From: Pseudomonadota bacterium | Lineage (GTDB): Bacteria; Pseudomonadota; Gammaproteobacteria; Burkholderiales; UBA9220 | NCBI GenBank assembly: GCA_021845865.1 | Contig: JAJZVC010000004.1 | Coordinates: forward strand, 31,555-95,554 | Length of the DNA stretch: 64,000 nucleotides | Direction of reading: 5' to 3' | Shown: piece by piece, positions 40,824-50,020 of the stretch | How the letters are laid out: every line of letters begins with the position of its first letter | Position numbering within the stretch: position 1 is the first letter of the stretch | The notes under the pieces: model-generated | Told to the model about the DNA's origin: nothing | What the model saw: only the letters and a program-made list of their open reading frames with translations | Databases searched by the model: none | Position numbers and translations under genes: made by a program

Positions 40824-43800
40824 ATGGCAAAACCCCATCACCACTGGCCGCGCTTCTGGGTTCCCCTGGGCAAGACCATTCCACTCGATGATCAAGGGTT
40901 TTTGCTTGACCCTGAAAGCGAATACGCCCATTTCTACTATGCCGGTTACCGGGCGCGCGCCCTGGCGCAACTGAACGAATTCCCGGTAACCATCCTGCTA
41001 GGAGAACCCGGCGTAGGGAAATCCACGACATTGGAGGAGGAGGCCTCCCGCCTCCGCGCCGCTGGCGAAGCATGCCTGTATCGGGAACTGAACCAGTACC
41101 ACAGCGATAGCCGGCTTATTGGCGATATTTTCGATTCGGAAGAAATCCAAGCATGGAAGCAAGGCAGCCACCCCTTGACGCTCCTGTTGGATAGTCTCGA
41201 CGAATGCAGTTTAACCATCCCAGCCGCTGCCAGAATTCTGCTCAACCAGTTGAAAAAGCTGCCCACGGAACGCCTGGCCTTGCGCCTGACCTGCCGAACG
41301 GCAGACTGGCCGGAATCGTTCACCGGCGAACTCCGGGCACTTTGGCGTGGCGAAAACAGCGAGGCACCCGACCCCGTAGGCATATTCGAGTTGGCCCCCC
41401 TGCGATCGGAAGACATCCGGCGAGCTGCCCAGGACCGTGGACTGGATGCCGCTGCCTTCCTGAAGGAAATCCGAAATAAGGAAATCCAACCCCTCGCCAG
41501 CCATCCCAATACCCTCAACATGCTGCTCGGCCTTTCCGGCCGGCCCGACGGGCTCCCCAGGCAACGCGCGGAACTCTATCGCCTTGGCTGCGAAACCCTG
41601 GCCGACGAAAGCAGCCCTTTTCGCCAAGAGTCCCGCTACACGGGAAAACTCGCCGCCCGTCAGCGCATGGCCATTGCGGCCCGCATCGCCGCCCAAATGG
41701 TATTCGGCCACCGTTCGGCCATTTGGCGTGGCAACACCTGGGAGGCCGAAACAGCCGACCTGATCGAGAGCGAAATTACCGGTGACGTGGAACAAGCCGA
41801 CGGCTTGGATTTTCCCGTTGATGCACCCGCGTTGCGGGAAACCCTCGAATGCGCCTTGTTTTCGGGACGAGGCGAAAAAAGAATCGGCTTTTCCCACCAG
41901 TCCTATGCCGAATTCCTGGCCGCTTGGCATCTGCATTCCCATAGCCTCGGCACCCAACGCGCCCTCGCGCTCCTTCTCCACCCCGACGACGGACGCGTTC
42001 CCCCACAACACGCCGAAACAGCCATCTGGCTGGCCGCGCTCGATAGAACCGTCTTCAGCGCCCTGGTGGAAACCGAACCCCTGCTTTTGCTGCGCACCGA
42101 TCTATCGGACACCTCCGACAACCAGAAAACCGAACTGACCCAGGCGCTGCTCGGCGCCTTCGCCAATCGAACCGAATTCGACATGGATTGGGGGCTGCGT
42201 CAGCACTACCGCAAGCTGGCCCACCCCGGCCTGATGGCGCAGCTCCGCCCCCTTATCGCGGACAGCAACGCAGCCCACGCCGCCCGCCGCGCGGCCATGG
42301 ACATCGCCTCGGCCTGCAATGTCCACGAACTGGCGGAAGACCTCATTGTCCTGGCCCTTGACCAGGAAGAAGAGTACCAACAGCGGCTGAACGCCGCCTA
42401 TGCCGCCACCGAGCTGGCGAGTGAGCAACAGCTTGCCCGCCTACGCCCCCTCGCTCTGGGCGAGGCCGGCGACGATCCGGAAGACCAGCTCAAGGCCGTC
42501 GTCGTTCCAGCGCTCTGGCCGAAGCAGCTCTCCACGCAGGAAATTTTCGACTTGCTGTCGCAAACACGGAACGCCCGATGCCTGGGCAAGTTTCGTTATT
42601 TGCCTGAGAAATTTGCGCCCCGATTCACCGACAACGATCTCATCATTGCCCTTCATTGGACCGCCGAAATCGGCGACACCCACGACGATTACGAAGCACA
42701 GCTCCACAAGGACGCCATCATGGCCGAGGCCTGGAAGAGACTTGATGCCCCCGACGTGCGGAGCGCATTCGTCGAGACGGCCTGGGCCTGCCTGGACCGC
42801 CACGAGCGCGTGTTCAACCGGCGCGGGGAACGTGACAAAGACTGGCTGGAGCAGGACGCCCCTAAAAGGCGGCAAGCCGCCTTGGCATTGCTGGAGGGCC
42901 ATTCCGCCACCCATAACACGCGCGACCCAATAAGCCTGATTGTCGGCGAAAATGCTTTCATCCTCCCCCAGGACAACCACTGGCTCCTGGAGCACTACCA
43001 GGCAAGCACCGACCCGGCCCTCCGTGCCAACCTAGCCAAGTGCATCGATTTTTTCGTCCGCTGGGACGCGGAAACGGCGTGGCTGAATACCGTGATCGAC
43101 GCCGCCTGCGTGGATGCCACCCATAGCGCATCCCCTTTGGCGGATACTGTTGCGCCCTGGATGGAACCCATTTGGTTTGGTTCGGATACTGAGCGCACGC
43201 TTAAAGAGCGCGACGCAAAACAGAAGAGGTGGCAACAAAGACACCCCCTCCCCCTAGCCCCTCCCCCGCCAGCACGGGTCGAACAGGCCTTAGAAGAATC
43301 CGAGGCCGGCAAAACCGATGCCTGGATGCGCCTATGGCAGGAACTCTCCCTGCCGGACGACGCGACCTACTACGGGTGGCGCTTCGATGCCGTCACGAAA
43401 TTTCCCGGCTGGCTACGCGCAAACCACGCCGAGCGGGAACGCATCCTGCGTTGCGCCGAAGCGTGGCTGACGCACGAAACTCTCGCCCAAGAAGAAATTT
43501 TCCGCACCGACAACTCCACTGGCTATCAGCATACCTCGTCCTATCTAGCACTTCGGCTGCTGGCCGACGAGGCCTCCGCTGTCCTGGCGGCGGCGCCAGC
43601 GGAGAAATGGCGCCATTGGGCCGAGATCATTGTCGCCTTTCCCTTCGACCAAGACAGCGCGGAGCGGAACAATATCCTCAAGCTGGCTTATGCCATGGCG
43701 CCCGACGCCGTGCTCACTACCTTCCGGCGCCTGATCGGCCAGGAAATCGACGCCCACCAATCGCCATCCCGGGCAAGGGAGTTGGCGGCCATCTGGGCAG

Positions 43801-45017
43801 AACCGGTTGCCGCTCTCCTCCGCGAGTTTCTAGCACAGCCAGGCCTGACGCCGGACCAGACCAGCGTCTGGCTAGAAATGCTCCTCGAACACGGCGACGA
43901 AACCGCCTTCGATTTCGCCCGCGACATCGTTGCTAAGCGCCCGGCCATGGGACCGCCCAACCAGCCCCTGGCCCTGGCCGCCGCCAGGAAACTGCTGGCC
44001 CATCAGACGCAAAAAGCCTGGCCGTTCGTGTGGGAGGCCATGCTAACGGATGCCGGCTTTGGCGAGCGCCTGATGCTTGAACTTGCCCACCATGGAAGCC
44101 GAGAAGGAGGCATCTTGGTAGCCCTCGCCGAACCGCAAGTCACCGACCTGTATTTCTGGCTTGAGGAGCATTTTCCGCCACAGGAGGATGCTTATTATCC
44201 ATCTGGACAAGCTCATTCCGTGACGCCGCGCGACACGGTGGCACGCATACGGGACAATTGCCCCGCTCATTTATCCCGCCGGGGCACCCAACCCGCCATC
44301 GACGCGCTGGATTCGATTTGCGCCCGGCAGCCGGACCGGGATTGGCTGAAACATCTGCTGAACGAGGCCAAGCAGGCTTACCGCAAGGCCACCTTGTCCG
44401 CCCTCTCCCCCGCCGAGCTTATCGCTTACACCCACCGCAAGGACGCGCGACTGGCCCGCAGCAGTGCCGAACTCATGGCGGCCGTGCTGGTTTCCTTGCA
44501 GCGCTTGCAACAGAAACTGCACGGTCAAACGCCCCTCGCCCCTTTTCTGTGGGACTTGGCCGACAACGGCAAGTCTGGGCGTCCCAAAAGCGAGGACCGC
44601 TTGTCGGATTTCGTCAAACACCACCTCGAATGCGACCTGCCAACCTTCGTCATCGACCGGGAAGTCCAGATACAAAACCTCAAGGAACATGGCATCGGCG
44701 AGCGCACCGACTTGAAGATAGAAGCCAAGGACGCAGAAGGGCGATCCCTCTCGGTCATCATCGAAAGCAAGGGTTGTTGGAACAAGGAACTCATGACCGC
44801 CATGGAAAGCCAGCTTGCCGAGCGTTACTTGAAACTGGCTGCGGAGTCTTGTGGAATTTACCTCGTCGGTTGGTTCCGTTGCGAACGCTTGGCCGATAAG
44901 TATTGTGTTTTTCCTGGCACGAAAGAAGAACTGTCGACCACCCTCAATGGGCAAGCCCAAGAACTTTCAAAGGGCAGGGGAAATTTGTCGGCCTTCGTCC
45001 TGGATGCGTCCTATTGA
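40824..45017 (+). CDS. 1397-aa NACHT/STAND-like NTPase with alpha-helical repeats and C-terminal PD-(D/E)XK-like nuclease
   Basis: Walker A TILLGEPGVGKSTTLEEEA (~41000), Walker B LTLLLDSLDECSL (~41180-41210), HEAT-like middle; C-terminal GERTDLKIEAKDAEGRSLSVIIESKGCWNKEL (~44697-44790) fits D-Xn-(E)xK. Confidence 0.85.
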   Translation: MAKPHHHWPRFWVPLGKTIPLDDQGFLLDPESEYAHFYYAGYRARALAQLNEFPVTILLGEPGVGKSTTLEEEASRLRAAGEACLYRELNQYHSDSRLIGDIFDSEEIQAWKQGSHPLTLLLDSLDECSLTIPAAARILLNQLKKLPTERLALRLTCRTADWPESFTGELRALWRGENSEAPDPVGIFELAPLRSEDIRRAAQDRGLDAAAFLKEIRNKEIQPLASHPNTLNMLLGLSGRPDGLPRQRAELYRLGCETLADESSPFRQESRYTGKLAARQRMAIAARIAAQMVFGHRSAIWRGNTWEAETADLIESEITGDVEQADGLDFPVDAPALRETLECALFSGRGEKRIGFSHQSYAEFLAAWHLHSHSLGTQRALALLLHPDDGRVPPQHAETAIWLAALDRTVFSALVETEPLLLLRTDLSDTSDNQKTELTQALLGAFANRTEFDMDWGLRQHYRKLAHPGLMAQLRPLIADSNAAHAARRAAMDIASACNVHELAEDLIVLALDQEEEYQQRLNAAYAATELASEQQLARLRPLALGEAGDDPEDQLKAVVVPALWPKQLSTQEIFDLLSQTRNARCLGKFRYLPEKFAPRFTDNDLIIALHWTAEIGDTHDDYEAQLHKDAIMAEAWKRLDAPDVRSAFVETAWACLDRHERVFNRRGERDKDWLEQDAPKRRQAALALLEGHSATHNTRDPISLIVGENAFILPQDNHWLLEHYQASTDPALRANLAKCIDFFVRWDAETAWLNTVIDAACVDATHSASPLADTVAPWMEPIWFGSDTERTLKERDAKQKRWQQRHPLPLAPPPPARVEQALEESEAGKTDAWMRLWQELSLPDDATYYGWRFDAVTKFPGWLRANHAERERILRCAEAWLTHETLAQEEIFRTDNSTGYQHTSSYLALRLLADEASAVLAAAPAEKWRHWAEIIVAFPFDQDSAERNNILKLAYAMAPDAVLTTFRRLIGQEIDAHQSPSRARELAAIWAEPVAALLREFLAQPGLTPDQTSVWLEMLLEHGDETAFDFARDIVAKRPAMGPPNQPLALAAARKLLAHQTQKAWPFVWEAMLTDAGFGERLMLELAHHGSREGGILVALAEPQVTDLYFWLEEHFPPQEDAYYPSGQAHSVTPRDTVARIRDNCPAHLSRRGTQPAIDALDSICARQPDRDWLKHLLNEAKQAYRKATLSALSPAELIAYTHRKDARLARSSAELMAAVLVSLQRLQQKLHGQTPLAPFLWDLADNGKSGRPKSEDRLSDFVKHHLECDLPTFVIDREVQIQNLKEHGIGERTDLKIEAKDAEGRSLSVIIESKGCWNKELMTAMESQLAERYLKLAAESCGIYLVGWFRCERLADKYCVFPGTKEELSTTLNGQAQELSKGRGNLSAFVLDASY

Positions 45018-45041
45018 GTGGTCGCAAGCCCCCAATGCCGC

Positions 45042-46895
45042 CTACCCGACCCCGTTGGCCGCATCCTCCAGCACCTTGAGGAACTCGTCGCCGTAGCGCG
45101 CCAGCTTGGCTTGGCCGACGCCGCTGATCCCGCCCATTTCCGTCAGGCTGCCGGGGCGGCGGTTGAGGATTTCCAGCAGGGTGCTGTCGTGAAAGATGAC
45201 GTAGGGGGGAACGCCCTGCTCCCGGGCCAGTTCCAGGCGCTTGGCCTTGAGGGCCTGCCACAGGGGATCGTCGTTGGCGCCGGCGAAGGCCTCCTTGGCA
45301 CGGGCGGCCCGTTCGGCCTTGCTGCCACGCCGTTTGGCGGGCTCGGGGTCGCGGCGCAGCCACACGGCCTTTTCCCCCTTCAGCACCGGCCGCGCCTCCT
45401 CGGTGAGGCGCAGGCCGCCGTAGGCCTCCATGTCCACCTGCAGCAGGCCGGCGGCCACCAGTTGGCGGAAGACGCTGCTCCACTGGGCTTGGCTCAGCCC
45501 TTGGCCGATGCCGAAGGTGGACAGAGCCTGGTGGCGGAATTTTTCCACCTGGGGCGTGGCCTTGCCCAGCAGGACGTCGATCAGGTGGCCGACGCCGAAG
45601 CGCTGACCGGTGCGATAGACGCAGGAGAGGGCCTTTTGCGCCGCCTCGGTGCCGTCCCAGGTGTCCACCGGCTCCAGGCAGTTATCGCACTGGCCGCAGT
45701 TGCCCGGGTGCTCCTCGCCAAAGTAGCGCAATATCGCCTGATGACGGCAGGCGGTGGATTCGCAGTAGCCCAGCAGGGCGTCGAGCTTGCGCAGTTCCAG
45801 GCGCTTGCGCTCCTCGGGGGTGTCGCCGGAGTCGAGCAGTTGGCGCAGGGACACCACGTCCCCCAAGCCGTAGGCCATCCAGGCGTCGGCCGGCAGGCCG
45901 TCGCGACCCGCGCGGCCGGTCTCCTGGTAGTAGCCCTCCATGCTCTTGGGCAGGTCCAGGTGGGCGACGAAGCGCACGTTGGGCTTGTCGATGCCCATGC
46001 CGAAGGCCACCGTCGCCACCATGACGACGCCCTCCTCCCGCAGGAAGCGGGTCTGGTTGGCGTTGCGGGTGGCGGCGTCGAGCCCCGCGTGGTAGGGCAA
46101 GGCGTCCCAGCCCCGTTCCTTGAGCCAGGCGGCGGTTTCCTCCACCTTGCGCCGGGACAGGCAATAGACGATGCCGGCATCGTTGGGGTGTTCGGCCTCG
46201 AGGAAGGCCAGCAACTGCTGGCGGGCGTTGGCCTTCTGCGTCACCCGGTAGCGGATGTTGGGCCGGTCGAAGCTGGAGACGAAGCGGCGCGCCTGCTCCA
46301 GGGCCAGGCGCTCGACGATTTCGTTGCGGGTCGGCGCGTCCGCCGTGGCGGTGAGGGCGATGCGCGGCACGGCGGGGAAGCGCTCGTGGAGCACGGTCAA
46401 TTCCCGGTACTCGGGGCGGAAATCGTGGCCCCACTGGGAAACGCAATGGGCCTCGTCGATGGCGAAGAGGGCCAGCCCCGGCCCCATCTGTACCCGCTCC
46501 AGCATCTCGAGAAACCCCGGCGTCAGCAGCCGCTCCGGCGCCACGTAGAGAATATCCAGCGCCCCCTGCGCCAACGCCCTTTGCACCTTCCGCGCCTCCT
46601 CGGCGGCGAGGCTGGAGTTGAGGAACGCGGCCTTCACCCCAAGCTGGCGCAGGGCGTCCACCTGGTCCTGCATCAGGGCGATGAGGGGCGACACCACGAT
46701 GCCGACGCCGGGCCGCAGCAGGGCGGGAATCTGGTAGCAGAGGGACTTGCCGCCGCCGGTGGGCATCAGCACCAGGGCATCGCCCCCGCTCGCCACGTGC
46801 TCGACGATGGCTTCCTGCTCGCCGCGGAAGGACGAGTAGCCGAAAACGTCGTGGAGGATTTTCTGGGCGGAGGAAGACGGCACGGGGCAGGACAC
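45042..46895 (-). CDS. recQ: ATP-dependent DNA helicase RecQ
   Basis: [47 protein letters not shown]...[20 protein letters not shown]. Confidence 0.97.
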   Translation of the reverse strand: MSCPVPSSSAQKILHDVFGYSSFRGEQEAIVEHVASGGDALVLMPTGGGKSLCYQIPALLRPGVGIVVSPLIALMQDQVDALRQLGVKAAFLNSSLAAEEARKVQRALAQGALDILYVAPERLLTPGFLEMLERVQMGPGLALFAIDEAHCVSQWGHDFRPEYRELTVLHERFPAVPRIALTATADAPTRNEIVERLALEQARRFVSSFDRPNIRYRVTQKANARQQLLAFLEAEHPNDAGIVYCLSRRKVEETAAWLKERGWDALPYHAGLDAATRNANQTRFLREEGVVMVATVAFGMGIDKPNVRFVAHLDLPKSMEGYYQETGRAGRDGLPADAWMAYGLGDVVSLRQLLDSGDTPEERKRLELRKLDALLGYCESTACRHQAILRYFGEEHPGNCGQCDNCLEPVDTWDGTEAAQKALSCVYRTGQRFGVGHLIDVLLGKATPQVEKFRHQALSTFGIGQGLSQAQWSSVFRQLVAAGLLQVDMEAYGGLRLTEEARPVLKGEKAVWLRRDPEPAKRRGSKAERAARAKEAFAGANDDPLWQALKAKRLELAREQGVPPYVIFHDSTLLEILNRRPGSLTEMGGISGVGQAKLARYGDEFLKVLEDAANGVG

Positions 46896-47132
46896 GGGAA
46901 TGGGAAAAACGGCTATTCTACCCTGACGGTCGATAAAACATGCCGCCGGCCTAGCAGCGGCCCGAGGGCAAAACGGAACCTCCCGCGCCCTGGCGCTGTC
47001 TCATTGGGAGTTCGACCCCAGGTCCCCATGGCCAAGAACAAAGCTTACCGCCGCACGAGGGCGCTAAAACAAGCCGTCACAGTGCTGCCGCCGCAAAAAC
47101 TCCGCGAATACTCACCCATAAGGAGATTTCAC

Positions 47133-48224
47133 ATGCCTTCGCTTTTCGACCCCTTGCAACTGGGCGATATCAAACTCGAAAACCGCATCGTCATGGCCCC
47201 CCTTACCCGCAACCGGGCCGTCGAAGGCAACAAGCCGGGGCCGATGACGGTCGAGTATTACCGCCAGCGCGCCACGGCCGGCCTGATCATCGCGGAGGCC
47301 AGCCAGATCAGCCCCATGGCCCAGGGCTATCTCGACACTCCCGGCATCTATTCCCCCGAACAGGTCGCCGCGTGGCGCCAAGTCACCGATGCGGTCCATG
47401 CCGAGGGGGGACGGATTATCATCCAGCTGTGGCACGTGGGCCGGGTTTCCCATGTTTCCCTGCTGCCCGACGGCGCATCCCCGGTCTCCTCGACCGACCG
47501 CCAGTCGAATGCCATGACCTTTACCCGCGACGGTTTCGTTCCGGTTTCCAAGCCCCGCGCCCTGCGGGACGACGAACTGCCGGGCCTGATCGGCGACTAT
47601 GTCCATGCCGCCCGCTGCGCCATGGAGGCGGGGTTCGACGGGGTCGAGGTCCATTCGGCCAACACCTATCTGCTCGAGCAGTTCCTGCGGGACAGCATCA
47701 ACGACCGGACGGGCCCCTACGGCGGCAGCATCGCCAACCGGGCCCGCCTCGCCGTCGAGGTCGTTCAGGCCGTGGCGGAAGCCATCGGTCCCGGCCGGAC
47801 CGGCGCGCGCCTGAGCCCGATGACGACCTTCGGCAACACGGCCGAGCGGGACAGCCAGCCCCAGGCCCTCTACGGCCACGTGGTCGAACGGCTGGCCCCC
47901 CTCAAGCTCGCCTTTGTCCACGTCATCGAGGGCGAGACGGGCGGCGACCGCGCCCCTGCCGACGCGGCGGCACCCTTCGATTACGACGCCCTGCGCGCCC
48001 GTTTTCCCGGCGCCTGGATGGTCAACAACGGCTACACGCGGGATACGGCGATGGCAGCGGTGGCAAGCGGCAAGGCTGACCTGGTGGCCTTCGGGCGCCC
48101 CTTCATCAGCAACCCCGATTTGGTCCGTCGCCTGCGGGAGAACGCGCCCCTCAACGAACTGCGCGCCGACAAGCTTTACGGCGGCGGCGCCGAGGGCTAT
48201 ATCGACTACCCCGCTCTTTCTTAG
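47133..48224 (+). CDS. Old yellow enzyme / N-ethylmaleimide reductase-like
   Basis: MPSLFDPLQLGDIKLENRIVMAPLTRNRAVEGNKPGPMTVEYYRQRATAGLIIAEASQISPMAQGY. Confidence 0.94.
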   Translation: MPSLFDPLQLGDIKLENRIVMAPLTRNRAVEGNKPGPMTVEYYRQRATAGLIIAEASQISPMAQGYLDTPGIYSPEQVAAWRQVTDAVHAEGGRIIIQLWHVGRVSHVSLLPDGASPVSSTDRQSNAMTFTRDGFVPVSKPRALRDDELPGLIGDYVHAARCAMEAGFDGVEVHSANTYLLEQFLRDSINDRTGPYGGSIANRARLAVEVVQAVAEAIGPGRTGARLSPMTTFGNTAERDSQPQALYGHVVERLAPLKLAFVHVIEGETGGDRAPADAAAPFDYDALRARFPGAWMVNNGYTRDTAMAAVASGKADLVAFGRPFISNPDLVRRLRENAPLNELRADKLYGGGAEGYIDYPALS

Positions 48225-48355
48225 AACCTCGCTCGGAAAATCCTTAGGCTGCGTTGAGGCGCGACGCCGCTTGTGTTAAAAGTACCCCTTTTCGATGGCC
48301 GACCTGCACGGGTTGCTTCCGGCGAGCCCGGCGGATCCGAAATGGATACTTCGTC

Positions 48356-50017
48356 TTGGAAATAGCAGTCAGCGAACTGATCGTCAGGTTCATGGAGCGC
48401 CTGGGAGTCACCCATGTATTCGGCATGCCTGGCGCCCATATCCTGCCGGTCTACGATAGCCTGTACGACTCCCAGCTCATGACCGTTCTGGTCAAGCACG
48501 AGCAGGGGGCGGCCTTCATGGCCGGTGGCTATGCGCGGGCCACGGGGAAGATCGCGGCCTGCATCACCACCGCGGGGCCCGGCGCCACCAACCTGGTGAC
48601 CGGCATCGCCAACGCCTACGCGGACAAGCAGCCGGTGCTGGTCATCACCGGCGAGACTTCCACCCAGTTTTTCGGCAAGGGCGGGCTGCAGGAGAGTTCC
48701 GGCGAGGGCGGCAGCATCGACCAGGTCACGCTATTTGCCGGCATCACCCGCTACCACAAGCTGATCGAACGCACGGATTACCTGCCCACGGTGCTGAACC
48801 AGGCGGCCAAGCACCTGCTTTCCCGAACCCCCGGCCCGGTGGTGCTGAGCTTCCCCCATAACGTGCAGAAGGAAATGGTGGATGCCTCCCTCCTGGATCG
48901 GATTTCCTTCGCGCCCATGAACGGCGACTGCGTGATCGCCGAGCCATACCTCGACAAGAGCGTGGAACTGCTCCGCGCAGCGAAGCGCCCCCTGATCGTC
49001 GCCGGCTACGGCTGCATCCATTCCGGCGCCCAGGAACACCTGCGCCGCATCAGCGAGCGGCTCAACATTCCGGTGGCCAGCAGCCTCAAGGCCAAGGGCG
49101 CGCTCGACGAACGCTCCCCCCTGGCCCTGGGCAGCCTCGGCGTCACCTCCGGCGGCCACGCCATGCGCTACCTGGAGCAGGAGGCCGACCTGGTGCTGGT
49201 GCTGGGAGCGGGTTTCAACGAAAGGACCAGCTATGTCTGGGACCGGAACCTGCTGGCGGGCAAGAAGCTCATCCAGGTGGATATCAGCGCCCAGCAGCTG
49301 GAAAAGGTCTTCTGCGCCGATCTGGCGATACAGGCCGATGCCAGTGCCTATCTGCGGGCGCTGGATTCCGCCCTGGAGGCGCTGCCAGCGAAAAAACCGG
49401 TGGATGTCGCCGCCTTCATCGCCGCCGCCCAGGCCCAAGCCGATGCCGCCGGCGAGACCATCTTCAACCGTCAATTCGACCACGTGCGCGCCTTTTACGC
49501 CTGGCTGGAGCACAAGTTTCCGGACGGCCTGGCCATGTTCGACGACAACATCGTCTTCGCCCAGAATTTCTACCGGGTGTCCGCCCAGGACCGCTATTAC
49601 CCCAATACCGGCATCTCCTCCCTGGGCCATGCCGTCCCGGCGGCCATCGGCGCCGGCTGCGCGATAGGCCAGCCGCTGTTCGCCGTGATCGGCGACGGCG
49701 GCTTCCAGATGTGCGCCATGGAAATCATGACGGCGGTGAATTACGCCATCCCGCTGAACATCGTCCTGTTCAACAACAGCACCATGGGCCTGATCCGCAA
49801 GAACCAGCACCACCTCTACCGGGATCGTTTCATCGACTGCGATTTCACCAACCCGGACTACGGGCTGCTGGCGCAATCCTTCGGCATCCGGCATTGCCGG
49901 GTGGAAAACGAGGAAGACCTGGCGAAGCTGGAAGCCATCGATTTCCGCCGTGGCATCAACCTCATCGAGGTCGCCCTCGACCAGGATGCCTACCCGAATT
50001 ATTCCTCCCGCCGTTAA
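48356..50017 (+). CDS. Thiamine-pyrophosphate enzyme, acetolactate-synthase-large-subunit-like (probable TTG start)
   Basis: ELIVRFMERLGVTHVFGMPGAHILPVYDSLYDSQLMTVLVKHEQGAAFMAGGYARATGKIAACITTAGPGATNLVTGIANAY; C-terminal FAVIGDGGFQMCAMEIMTAVNYAIPLNIVLFNN. Confidence 0.9.
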   Translation: MEIAVSELIVRFMERLGVTHVFGMPGAHILPVYDSLYDSQLMTVLVKHEQGAAFMAGGYARATGKIAACITTAGPGATNLVTGIANAYADKQPVLVITGETSTQFFGKGGLQESSGEGGSIDQVTLFAGITRYHKLIERTDYLPTVLNQAAKHLLSRTPGPVVLSFPHNVQKEMVDASLLDRISFAPMNGDCVIAEPYLDKSVELLRAAKRPLIVAGYGCIHSGAQEHLRRISERLNIPVASSLKAKGALDERSPLALGSLGVTSGGHAMRYLEQEADLVLVLGAGFNERTSYVWDRNLLAGKKLIQVDISAQQLEKVFCADLAIQADASAYLRALDSALEALPAKKPVDVAAFIAAAQAQADAAGETIFNRQFDHVRAFYAWLEHKFPDGLAMFDDNIVFAQNFYRVSAQDRYYPNTGISSLGHAVPAAIGAGCAIGQPLFAVIGDGGFQMCAMEIMTAVNYAIPLNIVLFNNSTMGLIRKNQHHLYRDRFIDCDFTNPDYGLLAQSFGIRHCRVENEEDLAKLEAIDFRRGINLIEVALDQDAYPNYSSRR

Positions 50018-50020
50018 TCC

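Noticed and set aside
46920-47130. Riboswitch-like leader before the OYE gene
   Set aside because: No recognisable conserved riboswitch core; just GC-rich intergenic sequence.
45018-48224. 1068-aa + strand ORF in the track
   Set aside because: First ~700 aa are the antisense shadow of recQ; only the C-terminal OYE part (from 47133) is coding.
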